Made by a program: the position numbers and the translations under genes | Origin: Metabacillus schmidteae | GTDB lineage: Bacteria > Bacillota > Bacilli > Bacillales > Bacillaceae | Reading direction: 5' to 3' | NCBI RefSeq assembly: GCF_903166545.1 | Contig: NZ_CAESCH010000001.1 | Span: 2,856,001-2,920,000, forward strand | Length of the DNA stretch: 64,000 bases | Shown: piece by piece, positions 19,048 through 28,773 of the stretch | How positions within the stretch are numbered: position 1 is the first letter of the stretch | How the letters are laid out: every line of letters starts with the position of its first letter | The notes under the pieces: model-generated | What the model was told of the DNA's origin: nothing | The model's database searches: none | What the model saw: the letters and a program-made list of their open reading frames with translations, nothing else

Positions 19048-20541
19048 TTATTCCCCCCTATGATCATAACGCCCCTCATGAACACGCTGTACATATTTCT
19101 TGATTGCTTCATGTGTTGCACGATAAATGACCTGGCCTATTGCCCGTCCAACAACTGTTCCAGAGCCGGCATAAGCTGTTTTTTCTCCCTTTTGCGTTAA
19201 TCCCAAAACAAGTGCATCAGTGGATGTTCCAGTTGCCATTGACTTTGTTTGAGGATCTTTTATGTTTAAATCTGCTATTGCTTTGACTTTTGCTTCTGTT
19301 GCTGAAAGTAACCCATTGACAAGTGCTCCATCAGTGAAATGAGCATCGATAAAGAGCATAGTATTAATTGTCCCAATCGTTTGGGTTGCTTCAGAGTTCA
19401 ATTGCTTTGTAATGTCAACAGCATTTCCAACACCTGCTGTGACAATTGCCAGGATTGGAATACCACCTATTTTTTCCTCTATGATCACTGCATCCTCTAA
19501 TATAACAGCTGTCATCATCCCGAGTGCCTGCTCATAAGGAATGTTGAATTGTGTCATCCATGTTTGCACATCTTTTGCAGGTTCATCACAGTGATAATTT
19601 TTCTTTACATGAAAATTACAAAAGTGTGTAAGCCACTGAATTCCATCTCCAATGACACCATTTGATATTGATTTTAATGGATGATTGAATTGAACATGTA
19701 TGTAGTCTTTTGTTTGTTTAATTTCATATGACTTCTTAAAATTCAGATTAGGTTCTAATTTTATGTGGTTTGGTGTCATTAATAGTTGTGGCTTAGGAAT
19801 AGTTGGATGTGATTGCGGAAGTATGTCCACTTCGTACACTTTTTTTAACTGATCCACTTTTCTTAACGTTTCCACATCTCCCACTTCCATAAATTCACCT
19901 TGTTGAAGCAGAGCAATGCGGTCGGAATAAAGTGATGCTACATTCAGATCATGTAAAATCGCAAAAATCGTTAATCCCATTGTTTGCTGTCGTTTTTTTA
20001 GTAAATCAAGCGTTTGAAACGTGTGCTTAATATCCAGATGGTTTGTAGGTTCATCTAACAATAAAATTTCCGGCTCTTGCGCTAAAGCCTTAGCTAACAA
20101 GACTCTTTGTTTTTCCCCGCCACTTATCATCCGAAATGGGGTGTTTTTTAGATGTGCAATATTTGCCATGTCCATGACGTGATTCATCAAGGTTATATCA
20201 TGTTTTGTCAGCTGTTTAAGAAATCCCTTTTGATGTGGATAACGACCAAGAGCAATAATTTCTTCAACTGTATAATCAAATGAAACATTTGCTTCCTGGG
20301 TAAGTACAGCCATTTTTTTAGCCTTATCCAGCTTGGAAAAACGCGGAATGGGTTGACCATCTAACAAAACCTCTCCACTCATTATCGGTAGTTGACCAGT
20401 TATGAGCTTGAAAATTGTGGTTTTTCCACTGCCATTCGGACCAAGGAGGGTGAAAAATTCTCCTTTTTTGATTTCTGCATCAATCCCATTAATGATGGGC
20501 GGATGTGAATAGCCACCAACTAAGTTTTGAATTTTTAACAT
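19048..20541 (-). CDS. btuD: Cobalamin ABC transporter ATPase fused to adenosylcobinamide amidohydrolase (BtuD-CbiZ)
   Basis: A 497-residue two-domain protein. Residues 1-255 form an ABC ATPase: TLLGPNGSGKTT, LGRYPHQKG, signature MISGGEKQR and ILLLDEPTNHLD. Residues about 280-497 are a CbiZ amidohydrolase (SNGVIGDGIQWLTHF, AVILEDAVIIEEKIGGIPILAIVTAGVGNA, TGTSTDALV), which removes the nucleotide loop from imported adenosyl-pseudocobamides to yield adenosylcobyric acid. The fusion is known in Bacillus (YvrA-like) and couples uptake to remodelling. An upstream extension of the frame to 20658 is unsupported. GGAGGGG selects ATG 20541, in a TAATG overlap with the permease stop. Confidence 0.93.
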   Translation of the reverse strand: MLKIQNLVGGYSHPPIINGIDAEIKKGEFFTLLGPNGSGKTTIFKLITGQLPIMSGEVLLDGQPIPRFSKLDKAKKMAVLTQEANVSFDYTVEEIIALGRYPHQKGFLKQLTKHDITLMNHVMDMANIAHLKNTPFRMISGGEKQRVLLAKALAQEPEILLLDEPTNHLDIKHTFQTLDLLKKRQQTMGLTIFAILHDLNVASLYSDRIALLQQGEFMEVGDVETLRKVDQLKKVYEVDILPQSHPTIPKPQLLMTPNHIKLEPNLNFKKSYEIKQTKDYIHVQFNHPLKSISNGVIGDGIQWLTHFCNFHVKKNYHCDEPAKDVQTWMTQFNIPYEQALGMMTAVILEDAVIIEEKIGGIPILAIVTAGVGNAVDITKQLNSEATQTIGTINTMLFIDAHFTDGALVNGLLSATEAKVKAIADLNIKDPQTKSMATGTSTDALVLGLTQKGEKTAYAGSGTVVGRAIGQVIYRATHEAIKKYVQRVHEGRYDHRGE

Positions 20542-21608
20542 TATGATCCCCTCCGCCCAATACGTTCTCGAATTAATATAAGTGCAAAAACAGGTGCACC
20601 TATTAAAGCAGTGATGACTCCAATCGGCATTTCCTTTGGAGCAATGATGGTACGGCATATTAAATCAGCCAATATAAGAAAAGCACCGCCAACTAGCATT
20701 GACAATGGAAGAACATGGCGATGATTCGGTCCGGTAATAAGACGAATAAGATGTGGAATAACAAGTCCAACAAAACCGATCGAACCGGAAACCGCCACAG
20801 CTGCCCCCGTTAATAAAGAAGCTCCAATTAAGATATAAATTTTTCTTCTTCTCACATCAACACCTATATGGTCTGCGGCATCTTCACCAAGGGCTAACGC
20901 GTTTAACTCTCGGTGATTAAAAAATAAAATACAAGAACCAAGCAGCAGGAACGGAACGATAAGTTGAACATGTTCCCAACTCCTCATTCCAACACTGCCA
21001 TAAAGCCAATATATAATTTGTGTCATTGCATCACGGTCACTTAATGAAATAATGAGCGAAACTATTGCACCTATAAAAGCACTTACTATGATTCCAGCTA
21101 AAATTATCGTTTCAATTGCCATGTTTCGACTGCTTAATTTCACAAGTCCAAAAACGAGAAATAACGTGAGAAAACCACTTACTATGGCAACGACTGGAAG
21201 AGTAAAGCTTCCTAAACCAATGATAGAAAATTGAAAAAAGATCACGAACACTGCACCTAATGATGCCCCTGACGATACCCCAATCGTATAAGGATCAGCC
21301 AATGGATTTCGTAAAAGACCTTGAAAGGCTGCTCCTGCTAATGATAAAGATGCGCCAACACAAAATCCAAGCAGCACCCTTGGCAAACGTATATTCCATA
21401 TGATCATTTCTTCATTTGTTGGTATTTGTTCAAGCCAGCCAAAACCGAGTGCATTTTCAAATATAATGTGTAAAATAGTTGAAATGGGTACCTGGACACT
21501 GCTAATAAATAAGCCAAGGAGGGCTGTACTAAGTACAAACCCTCCGCTTAGAATATACAGCCACGTAATTTTACTTTTCAAACACTTCAGGATAAATAAG
21601 CTTCGCAA
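20541..21608 (-). CDS. btuC: Cobalamin ABC transporter permease (FecCD/BtuC family)
   Basis: A 355-residue permease with about ten membrane helices. Family marks are NIRLPRVLLGFCVGASLSLAGAAFQGLLRNPLADPYTIGVSSGASLGA near the start and SGSIGFVGLVIPHLIRLITGPNHRHVLPLS toward the end. The frame opens at a TTG at 21626, but GAAGGAG near 21619-21625 lies inside that extension and fits a TTG at 21608. The start is moderately certain. It overlaps the end of btuF by 38 bp and the next gene by 1 bp. Confidence 0.88.
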   Translation of the reverse strand: MRSLFILKCLKSKITWLYILSGGFVLSTALLGLFISSVQVPISTILHIIFENALGFGWLEQIPTNEEMIIWNIRLPRVLLGFCVGASLSLAGAAFQGLLRNPLADPYTIGVSSGASLGAVFVIFFQFSIIGLGSFTLPVVAIVSGFLTLFLVFGLVKLSSRNMAIETIILAGIIVSAFIGAIVSLIISLSDRDAMTQIIYWLYGSVGMRSWEHVQLIVPFLLLGSCILFFNHRELNALALGEDAADHIGVDVRRRKIYILIGASLLTGAAVAVSGSIGFVGLVIPHLIRLITGPNHRHVLPLSMLVGGAFLILADLICRTIIAPKEMPIGVITALIGAPVFALILIRERIGRRGS

Positions 21609-22554
21609 GTGTCTCGACTCCTTCAATTAAACGTGGACCTGGTCTTGTGACAGTGTCGTTATCAACATCAAACACCTGTTTATTTTTTATCGCTGGTACG
21701 TCAGCCCAGCCTTTACGTGCTAAAACCTGCTCACTTGGATTATCTACATAATATCCATATGTTGTAATAATTACGTCAGGGTTTAATGTAACAATTTCTT
21801 CCTCCGTTAATTTAACCCAACCTTCTTGATCTTCAGCAGCATTAACTGCTTGAATTGATTCTAACATCTCATGCATAAATGTGTTTTTACCTGTTGTAAA
21901 GATATCCGGTGATGGGGAAACTTCAACCCATACTTTCTTTTTCTCTTTAATTTCTGCTGCTTTTTCTTTAATCACAGCTAAACGATTCTTCATGTCTGTT
22001 ACAATTTCATTTGCTTTTTCTTCTGTTCCTGTTGCTTGTCCAATCATTTCGATATTTTTATACACTTCTTCAAATGAAGATGTTTCACCGACAACAATAA
22101 CTTTCGTTCCAGCTTGTTCAAACTGCTTTAAAATATCAGGATGTGTTTCGTAATGATAATCAGTAACCAGCGCAATGTCCGGTTGAAGCGAAAGTACTTT
22201 TTCAACCTTGATATCCTGTCCTCCAACTTTTTCTATTTCTAATGCTTCCGGAGGATAGTTATCGTAATCAGATACACCTTTCACTTTATCACCTAATCCA
22301 AGAGCGAAGGCAATTTCCGTATTACTTGCTTGAATAGAGACGATAGATTCAGGCTCAGATTCAATGGTTACTTCCTGTCCTGCATCATCGGTTATCGTGA
22401 CTGGAAAGCTTTTGGAATTTTCGGTATTTGACTCTTCTTGTGTCGTTTCTTCGCTTTGTAATTGATCCTCCTGTGATCCGCAGCCTACAATCATAAACAT
22501 GCTTAACAGAAGAACAACACTTAATAGACCCCACTTATTCATAAATGCTTTCAT
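21571..22554 (-). CDS. btuF: Cobalamin-binding lipoprotein of the ABC uptake system
   Basis: A 327-residue extracellular binding protein anchored by a lipid. The signal peptide ends in the lipobox MIVGC (Cys25), followed by an acidic, Gln/Glu-rich linker and a class III substrate-binding domain (PESIVSIQASNTEIAFALGLGDKVKGVSDYDNYPPEA; TRPGPRLIEGVETLAKLIYPE). The frame is open to 22584, but AAAGGGAGAA precedes ATG 22554. It is first in the operon, right behind the riboswitch terminator. Confidence 0.93.
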   Translation of the reverse strand: MKAFMNKWGLLSVVLLLSMFMIVGCGSQEDQLQSEETTQEESNTENSKSFPVTITDDAGQEVTIESEPESIVSIQASNTEIAFALGLGDKVKGVSDYDNYPPEALEIEKVGGQDIKVEKVLSLQPDIALVTDYHYETHPDILKQFEQAGTKVIVVGETSSFEEVYKNIEMIGQATGTEEKANEIVTDMKNRLAVIKEKAAEIKEKKKVWVEVSPSPDIFTTGKNTFMHEMLESIQAVNAAEDQEGWVKLTEEEIVTLNPDVIITTYGYYVDNPSEQVLARKGWADVPAIKNKQVFDVDNDTVTRPGPRLIEGVETLAKLIYPEVFEK

Positions 22555-22582
22555 ACAAATTCTCCCTTTCTTTTTTGAACAC

Positions 22583-22613
22583 AAAAAAACGCTACTCCTA
22601 TTGGGAAAGCGTT
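22583..22613 (-). terminator. Expression-platform terminator of the B12 riboswitch
   Basis: On the minus strand AACGCT..TCC and GGA..AGCGTT form a hairpin followed by TTTTTTT, about 30 bp before the btuF start and 130 bp after the aptamer. This is the layout of transcriptional control by adenosylcobalamin. Confidence 0.85.
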
Positions 22614-22742
22614 GAATAAAGGCGTAAAAGATCTCACTCTCTTGTATATGTATAAAAACAGTTTACTATATAAATAATAGCAAAAAGGCAATAAGAGATG
22701 ACTGGCACTTTAAACATTCCTTTCCTCGAGGAAGCTTAAAAA

Positions 22743-22908
22743 CAAATAGGCAGGTCTCCTGACTTACGAATATGGCAGTCGGTTACTCCTTCCCATGATA
22801 ACACACAGTGGATTTGCATAACCTTCCTTATCGCTTACAGTGGCGGGACCGTGTTGGATTTACACCAAACTTCCCTCTTAGTCTTACATTTTATAAGAAA
22901 CCTATTTG
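22743..22908 (-). promoter_or_regulatory. Cobalamin riboswitch (aptamer)
   Basis: On the minus strand the aptamer is closed by CAAATAGG and CCTATTTG. Inside it come GCCACTG, AAGGAAGG and the conserved B12 box AAGTCAGGAGACCTGCC near the 3' end. These are hallmarks of the adenosylcobalamin riboswitch class. It precedes the 14-gene cobalamin operon and should shut it off when coenzyme B12 is abundant, through the terminator at 22583-22613. Confidence 0.95.
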
Positions 22909-23030
22909 CTTTGTATTCATTTTTTTGTTTTCTATTAGTGAGTATAGTATAGACTGTTTGGTTTGTAAAATAGATTAGCGAATATAAGTTCACCTTCTAT
23001 TCATATTTTTATAGTTAATTTAAATGACAA

Positions 23031-24311
23031 CTAATAAGTGAGTTCCTTCGATTGTGTTACTTCCTGTTGTTTTTCTTTAATCAACAACCCACCAAACAAA
23101 CCTAAAAGGGAAAAAGTCACTGGAATGATAAATCCGTAAAAATAACCTATACTTTGATCAGCTGTTTGAATTGTGTCCAATACTGTTCCAAAAATACTTG
23201 GTAACAATACAGCACTCAAAAAACCGCCCATATTAGCAAAACCCGTAGCAACACCGACTTCTTTTGAATCAAATGACTGGCGAACAACTGCGAAGGTTAA
23301 AGCACTTGCACCATTTCCAAAGCCGATAATGAAGAAAAGCACAATTAGCATAAAAAGTGGTGGTTTTCCATTGAAAATTAGAAATGTAGCCCAACTGAGA
23401 AAAATCATACAATGGATAATCAAATATGGCTTTTTAATAGAATGTATACGGCTTGAAACCATGGTTACGACTGGAGCACCAATAATAGCTCCAAAAAGAC
23501 CGATCATAATAAATTGACTTGCTGCTGACAATGACATATCAAATACAGAAGTCCCATATGGAACGGCCCATGAACCGATGAAGCCTACGTACGTACCTAC
23601 AGCTCCAAAATGACAGAAAAAAGCTGCCCAAGCTTGTCGATTCGTAAAAATCCGTTTTAAAATCACCATCGTTTTCTCAGGCTCAGCCTTTATTTTTTTT
23701 AGTGATGAAACTGGTAATCGATTGTTTTTGGCCATTTGTTTTGGAAGATGAATGAGTACAATGTAAAGAAGGATTCCACATAGAAATAATAGAATTCCCA
23801 TTGATAAAAAGGATGATCTCCAGCCAATTAAGCTGATCCAAAGTGAAAATGGTACTGTTGCCAGTAAGAACCCGAGACTTCCGCAAACACCTGCCATTCC
23901 CAGCAACTTAACAAATTCATTTCCTTTAAACCACTGACTCAAAATCAACACTAAATTTACCCATATCGCAGAATCACCCGTACCAACGATTAACCTTGCT
24001 ATAAGAAGTAAGGTTTCATTTTGTGCAAGACTATACATTAATGTCCCAGTTCCGGTTAAGAATGTCCCAATGATAAGAAAGAAATTAGGGCCGAAGCGAT
24101 CAGACAAAATACCAATCGGCACTTGCAAACCTGCATATGCAAAAAATTGAATGCTTGCAATAAATCCAATGGTTGCTGCTGTAACGTTAAATTCACTCAT
24201 TAATTTGTCAGTAATTAAACCAGGTGCTGTTCGTTGACTAACAATTAGAAAATACGTGAACAGTACTGAAGCAAAAACGACCCATCTGTACTTACTGTTT
24301 TGTTTGTTCAT
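23031..24311 (-). CDS. Major facilitator superfamily transporter
   Basis: A 426-residue carrier with 12 predicted helices. The first half holds the MFS signature between helices 2 and 3 (GILSDRFGPNF) and a helix 4 with LIARLIVGTGDSA. A second, weaker copy occurs mid-protein. It ends with a charged tail. The substrate is unknown. A cyanate/nitrate-like or organic-anion carrier are both possible. AGGAG sits well before the ATG. It lies upstream of the B12 riboswitch on the same strand with no clear terminator between, so read-through into the riboswitch region cannot be excluded. Confidence 0.8.
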   Translation of the reverse strand: MNKQNSKYRWVVFASVLFTYFLIVSQRTAPGLITDKLMSEFNVTAATIGFIASIQFFAYAGLQVPIGILSDRFGPNFFLIIGTFLTGTGTLMYSLAQNETLLLIARLIVGTGDSAIWVNLVLILSQWFKGNEFVKLLGMAGVCGSLGFLLATVPFSLWISLIGWRSSFLSMGILLFLCGILLYIVLIHLPKQMAKNNRLPVSSLKKIKAEPEKTMVILKRIFTNRQAWAAFFCHFGAVGTYVGFIGSWAVPYGTSVFDMSLSAASQFIMIGLFGAIIGAPVVTMVSSRIHSIKKPYLIIHCMIFLSWATFLIFNGKPPLFMLIVLFFIIGFGNGASALTFAVVRQSFDSKEVGVATGFANMGGFLSAVLLPSIFGTVLDTIQTADQSIGYFYGFIIPVTFSLLGLFGGLLIKEKQQEVTQSKELTY

Positions 24312-24392
24312 TTGTTTATGCTCCTGTTTTTATAGATTACTTTGTTCATTATAAACCAAATTTTTTATTGACGGGTAAAAATGATCAAAACA

Positions 24393-24425
24393 AAACCCCA
24401 TTTCAACAATAATTGAAATAGGGTT
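24393..24425 (-). terminator. Terminator of the SRPBCC/VOC gene group
   Basis: AAACCCTATTTCAA pairs with TTGAAATGGGGTTT (one mismatch) around a short AT-rich loop, and a T-rich tail follows on the minus strand. It lies 37 bp after the last VOC gene. Confidence 0.8.
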
Positions 24426-24461
24426 TAATTTTACGGAGTATATGTATCTTTAAAAAGTTTC

Positions 24462-24839
24462 TTATTTATCTTCCCTTAGTAAATATTCATTACCATCCTG
24501 GTCATAAAAAGTGAACATCGTTCCAAACGGCATTCTCAACATTTCACCGACTTTTACTTCTTTTTGCACCATTTTTTCGTAAGCTGATTCAATATCAGTT
24601 GTGCTGAAAAGGACTGATGGATGTGCAACCTTTGAAGGTTGTTGTTGTTCCATTGCTGACTTGGAATATAAAACAAGGGTAGTAAACTCATCATCACTTG
24701 GTCCGACCTCAATCCATTTAGCATTCGGTCCCATCGGTTGTTCCAACTTTAAAACAAATCCCAGCTTTTCCAGCCAAAATTCCTTTGCCTGTTCTTGATC
24801 CTGTACATATACAGTAATTTTCGCAATTTTATTGATCAT
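24462..24839 (-). CDS. VOC (glyoxalase/bleomycin resistance) family protein
   Basis: A 125-residue single vicinal-oxygen-chelate unit: KITVYVQDQEQAKEFWLEKLGFVL at the start, WIEVGPSDDEFTTLVLY in the middle and FTFYDQDGNEYLL at the end. Members are metal enzymes or binding proteins, and the substrate is not predictable. The ribosome binding site is weak (GAAGGCGGAA). It lies 17 bp after another VOC gene and probably shares its transcript. Confidence 0.8.
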   Translation of the reverse strand: MINKIAKITVYVQDQEQAKEFWLEKLGFVLKLEQPMGPNAKWIEVGPSDDEFTTLVLYSKSAMEQQQPSKVAHPSVLFSTTDIESAYEKMVQKEVKVGEMLRMPFGTMFTFYDQDGNEYLLREDK

Positions 24840-24856
24840 CAGTTTTCCGCCTTCAT

Positions 24857-25252
24857 TTATTTTGCGTTTTCATCCGGTTGATGAATGCCAAAGGTATTTC
24901 CTTCAGGGTCTATATAGTATCCTTGCCACGCCATACCTGGAAGAACATATTTTGGAAGAGCGACCCTACCGCCTAGTTCAATAATTTTAGCTTCTGTTGA
25001 ATCATAATCTTCCACTCCCATTGTACACGCATAGCCATTCAAAGCTTGGCCAGTTTCTGGCGGAGCACTTTGACGTTGCATTAAAGCTCCGTTAATTCCC
25101 GGCTCATTAGCATCACCGGTTACAGCTCCGAAATAAGGCATTCCGGCATATTCACTCCAATCTTCAAACTTCCAGCCAAATACCTCACCGTAAAACTTTT
25201 TAGCTCGATCCATGTCACTAACATGAATTTCGAAATGTACCATTCTACCCAT
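24857..25252 (-). CDS. VOC family protein
   Basis: A 131-residue VOC-fold protein (MVHFEIHVSDMDRAKKFYGEVFGWKFEDW; YIDPEGNTFGIHQPD). It resembles the glyoxalase-like half-modules found in antibiotic-handling and stress proteins, but no function can be assigned. The frame opens at 25294, yet AAGGAGG lies directly before the ATG at 25252, which is therefore the start. It is in a run of three small genes with the SRPBCC protein upstream. Confidence 0.82.
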   Translation of the reverse strand: MGRMVHFEIHVSDMDRAKKFYGEVFGWKFEDWSEYAGMPYFGAVTGDANEPGINGALMQRQSAPPETGQALNGYACTMGVEDYDSTEAKIIELGGRVALPKYVLPGMAWQGYYIDPEGNTFGIHQPDENAK

Positions 25253-25370
25253 TTTTTTGCCTCCTTGTTTACCCATCGAAATTTGAATTTTCAAGTATAT
25301 ATATTCTACATAGGATTTCGTACTCCTACTTCATTATGGTATAACGAACAATATTTATACAATGTTTTCC

Positions 25371-25832
25371 TTAAAGTCGATCTTTCTCCAAATAGCTTAT
25401 CAAAGAATCTAAATCTTTCGCACAAGCTTTTTTAAAGGTACCAGCCATCAGTTTCCCGAAAAATTTTGCTATTCCTGTAAGTTCATTTATTTCCCCATCT
25501 AACTTAATCTCTGTATGATTGTTTTTTGAGGTAAGTATGTATGTAAACACAAATTCACCTTTTCCTGTTGTTCCTTTTGTTCCATCACAGCGCAGCACGA
25601 TTTTATCAGGTTCCTTCAATTCAACCACTTCAAACAGTTCAGCAGCTTCCTTTCCAAACATTTTTCTTGTTTCCTTCCATTCACTTCCTACTTTTAATGG
25701 TCCCTCATCCAACTTCTCGATTTTGACTAGACCTTGCATCCAGTCCTTTGCAGTGTCAAGGTCTAACAAAGCTGAATATGCTTTTTGTTTTGTTACCTGG
25801 ACAGATCTTACCACTTCAAAACGAATGCTCAT
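25371..25832 (-). CDS. SRPBCC (START-like) family protein
   Basis: A 153-residue protein of the polyketide cyclase/START-like fold. It has an N-terminal strand and helix (EVVRSVQVTKQKAYSALLDLDTAKDWMQG), the GSEWKETRKMFGKEAAE turn, and a long C-terminal helix (MAGTFKKACAKDLDSLISYLEK) that normally closes the ligand cavity. The ligand is unknown. AGGAGG precedes the ATG. It is probably cotranscribed with the two VOC genes, although 118 bp separate it from the first. Confidence 0.78.
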   Translation of the reverse strand: MSIRFEVVRSVQVTKQKAYSALLDLDTAKDWMQGLVKIEKLDEGPLKVGSEWKETRKMFGKEAAELFEVVELKEPDKIVLRCDGTKGTTGKGEFVFTYILTSKNNHTEIKLDGEINELTGIAKFFGKLMAGTFKKACAKDLDSLISYLEKDRL

Positions 25833-26094
25833 ATAACTTCCTCCTAAAAACTCTTAGAATACATATTATGATATAAACATTAACTTACTATAATTATGCA
25901 CTATGTATAAGTACTAAAAAAGTTATAATAATAGTTTATTTCACCAAAACGCTTGAACTGTCGTAATTCCGTTATTTTATTTTAGAAAAGCTGGATTATG
26001 GCCTAGTACTAATGGTAATTGAATACGTTTTTCCTAAATGATCTTCCTTAATAAATTTATGGTTGTAGAAAAAAAACTAGCCTTCAAAGTATAA
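25833..26094. other. Gene-free stretch
   Basis: AT-rich sequence with the likely promoter of the SRPBCC gene. No convincing frame, RNA or repeat was found before the repeat copy that starts near 26095. Confidence 0.5.
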
Positions 26095-26345
26095 AGGGGT
26101 TCCATTTTTGGGCGCATTTTTACTATAGAAGGAAAAATTTCGCTTATTCAGTAATTAATATTCAAAATAGTACAAATAGACGGAGAGATTCTGTCTATGG
26201 ACTAGTTTATTGCAAAAAAGGGAGAGTTTGCTAGGCATAATCGGAATATCTCCCCTTATTCATCCCGAAACGAGCTCCATTCTTCATCTAACCGAAAAAT
26301 CTCCGCTTATTTTCCTTTTGCTGGTTACTCGTTTTCAGGATAAGA
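26095..26345. repeat. Dispersed intergenic repeat, copy B
   Basis: Shares ordered blocks with 5310-5580: AATAGACGGAGAGATTCTGTC, AATCGGAATATCTCC.CTTATT, CGAGCTCCATTCTTC, TAACCGAAAAATCTCCGCTT and AGGATAAG. Each block is an imperfect CGGA..TCCG hairpin, so an RNA copy would form a string of small stems. It lies between the chemoreceptor terminus and the SRPBCC gene. Confidence 0.65.
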
Positions 26346-26383
26346 CATTCTATTAAAAGAAAGAGAAGCAAGGTTTAATAAAC

Positions 26384-28426
26384 TTAAAGTTTAAAACTAT
26401 TAACTGCTTTTTGAAGTTCTTCCGCCATTGCGGAAAGAGTACTGGCTGCTGAACTTACTTCATGTATCGTGGCATTTTGTTCTTCTGCAGAAGAAGCGAC
26501 ATTTTCGGAATACTCAGCTGATTTTACTGCAATTGAAGATGCGTTTTCCATTGCTGAAAGCATTGAATGAGCGTTTGTTTTTATTTTTTGTACTGTAGTG
26601 AAAACTTCTTGAATTTGCGAAGTTACCTCTAAGACAGAAACGGATATCTCTTCAAACTCGCTTCCGGCACGTTCGACAAGTGTCTTACCTTCTGCAACAG
26701 AATGTTTCCCTTCTTCCATCGCCTGAATCGATTGCTGAATATCTTGCTGAATATCTTGTACCAATAAATGAATTTGTTTAGCAGATTGATTAGATTGTTC
26801 AGCTAATTTACGTACCTCGTCAGCAACAACAGCAAACCCTTTCCCATGTTCACCCGCTCTTGCAGCTTCAATTGCGGCATTTAAAGCTAATAAATTCGTT
26901 TGATCAGAAATCGAAGTGATTAACGAAACAATCGTACCAATTTCTTTAGATTTTCCCCCTAATTGATTAACAACCTGGGAAATCTCGATTGTTTTCGTAT
27001 TGATCACTTCCATTTGCTGAACAGTATGTCGAATAACCTCTTGACCATCTTCAGCTTTTTGCTTAGTTACTGCAGAAACGTTACTCGCAGCATTCACATT
27101 ACTGGCCATTTGATCAATTCCATTTGATATTTCAAGTGAAGTTGTTTTTGCACTTGAAACACTTTCTACTTGATTTTCTGCGCCTGTTGCTACAGATTGA
27201 ATAGAACTAGCAATTTCATTTGTTGCTTTACTAGTTTCTTCCGCACTGGCGGTTAATTGCTCTGAGGCAGCAGCTACATTTTCAGAAGTACTGGCGATTT
27301 GCGAGACTAATTGTTTAATATTATGAACCATTTTGTTAAAGTTATGAGATAATTCACCAATTTCATCATTTGAAGTAATTGGTAGAGGTTCTAGAGTAAG
27401 ATCACCACCTGCTATGTGATTCATACCTTTTGTAACCGTCAGCATTGGCTTTGTTATTCTCGAAACAATGAATATTGCCAGTGCTATTACAACGATTCCT
27501 GTAATACCAATAATGATCATTGATAATAGCTTTATGAATTCGGCATCTGCAAGTGCTTGTGATTCAGGCAAGTTCAAGCTGAGACCAAAACCAACAGCTT
27601 CAATTGGTGCATAAGCAATTAAAAACGATTGATCAAAACGATCAAAAGAAGCTACACCTGTTTGAGAAATGCTATTCTTTAACGAAGTACTTAATACATC
27701 TCCTAGATCTTTCTCTATTTCATCAATAGTGAGCCCCAATAGTTCCTGCTGTGGCGAAACCTGAAGACGAGTTGAATTATCTACTAAGGTGATAAGTGTA
27801 GAGATTTCCTCAACATCATCACTGGCTGCAAACTCAGTGTTGTTTAAAAACTGATCAACAAGGATTTCAAAGTTGGTTGAACCTGCCAAAACACCAATCA
27901 CATCGCCATTTTCATCTTTAACAGGAGTAGCAATATTAATAACACGATTACCTGTAGCTCTGGATTCTAGCATGTCAGAGAAGGTTGATTTTCCTCCTGC
28001 GGCTGTTTTGATATAGTCACGATCACTATAATCATTACCTATTTTATCCGGGTTTGTATGTGCGATTACTTTTCCCTTAGGATCAGCTAAAAACACAGTT
28101 TCAAATACATCAGATCGATCATTTAAGGACGAAATGAATGGTGTAATACGATCTTTATTAAGGGATTTGATCGTATCACTCTCAGCTGCTACTTCAAGCT
28201 GATTTCTTTGTGAATAATACCATTCACTCATCGTTTCTGCTTTACTTTGTACTAAGCTTTGCATACTGGCTTTTTCTTTTTCAAGGATAACACCGCTGCT
28301 TATTTGGTAAAGCAAAATAGAAACAATAATTAATGGGGCTAGTGCTAATAAAAGAAACCAACCTGTAAATTTTGTTCGAATTGAGTTCATTTTGAAAAAT
28401 CGATATTTTAGATTCTGCTTTCTCAT
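26384..28426 (-). CDS. Methyl-accepting chemotaxis protein with dCache sensor
   Basis: A 680-residue chemoreceptor. After a short basic N-terminus comes membrane helix 1 (about 17-37), an extracytoplasmic double-Cache domain (about 40-300; [31 protein letters not shown]), membrane helix 2 (about 303-325), HAMP (about 326-380), and a long cytoplasmic coiled coil with the hairpin tip [35 protein letters not shown]. It should signal through CheA/CheW. AAAGGAG precedes the ATG. A c-di-GMP riboswitch and terminator lie upstream, linking its expression to the second messenger. The ligand is unknown. Confidence 0.93.
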   Translation of the reverse strand: MRKQNLKYRFFKMNSIRTKFTGWFLLLALAPLIIVSILLYQISSGVILEKEKASMQSLVQSKAETMSEWYYSQRNQLEVAAESDTIKSLNKDRITPFISSLNDRSDVFETVFLADPKGKVIAHTNPDKIGNDYSDRDYIKTAAGGKSTFSDMLESRATGNRVINIATPVKDENGDVIGVLAGSTNFEILVDQFLNNTEFAASDDVEEISTLITLVDNSTRLQVSPQQELLGLTIDEIEKDLGDVLSTSLKNSISQTGVASFDRFDQSFLIAYAPIEAVGFGLSLNLPESQALADAEFIKLLSMIIIGITGIVVIALAIFIVSRITKPMLTVTKGMNHIAGGDLTLEPLPITSNDEIGELSHNFNKMVHNIKQLVSQIASTSENVAAASEQLTASAEETSKATNEIASSIQSVATGAENQVESVSSAKTTSLEISNGIDQMASNVNAASNVSAVTKQKAEDGQEVIRHTVQQMEVINTKTIEISQVVNQLGGKSKEIGTIVSLITSISDQTNLLALNAAIEAARAGEHGKGFAVVADEVRKLAEQSNQSAKQIHLLVQDIQQDIQQSIQAMEEGKHSVAEGKTLVERAGSEFEEISVSVLEVTSQIQEVFTTVQKIKTNAHSMLSAMENASSIAVKSAEYSENVASSAEEQNATIHEVSSAASTLSAMAEELQKAVNSFKL

Positions 28427-28473
28427 GCTGTCTTATTTCTCCTTTGTTGTAATGTGAATAATTTTTTACACTA

Positions 28474-28507
28474 TATAAAAAGACTACCCTATTAACAAGA
28501 GCAGCCA
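28474..28507 (-). terminator. Terminator in the chemoreceptor leader (riboswitch platform)
   Basis: On the minus strand GGCTGCTC and GGGTAGTC form a GU-rich stem followed by TTTTTA. It lies between the c-di-GMP aptamer and the chemoreceptor start, so it is the probable expression platform. Whether ligand turns the gene on or off cannot be read directly. Confidence 0.65.
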
Positions 28508-28529
28508 ATTTTCCCAGATCATCTTGATC

Positions 28530-28627
28530 AAAAGTTTGGTAGCCAGGCGATCATAGCATCAAGCAATTACTGGTACTTTAGACCCTAAGCTTTGCGACCT
28601 ATCCTTTCGAATAGTGTGCCTTTTATC
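28530..28627 (-). promoter_or_regulatory. Cyclic di-GMP-I (GEMM) riboswitch
   Basis: On the minus strand the order is GGCACAC, a CTATTC-GAAA-GGATAG hairpin with its GAAA tetraloop, the conserved GTCGCAAAGC, AGGGTCTAA, and a second arm ACCAG...CTGGCTACC. P1 closes with AAAAG and CTTTT. These match the GEMM consensus (GAAA loop, GCAAAGC, GGxCTAA, receptor arm). A chemoreceptor gene is a typical target. A cGAMP-selective variant of the same fold is possible. Confidence 0.9.
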
Positions 28628-28773
28628 TTTTTAATATATATGTTAATAGAGTAATATTACATGAACATGATAACTCTTTCAATATGATTTTTGCATGGGA
28701 ATAGTTTCTAGTTTAAAGCTAATATAGTAATGAGACCTTTTTACTATACGTCAAGGTCAAGATGTTCACTGGG

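Noticed and set aside
20542..20658. 39-residue N-terminal extension of BtuD-CbiZ
   Set aside because: The segment reads MPYHHCSKGN..., unlike any ABC ATPase, and lies within the permease gene; the ribosome binding site selects 20541.
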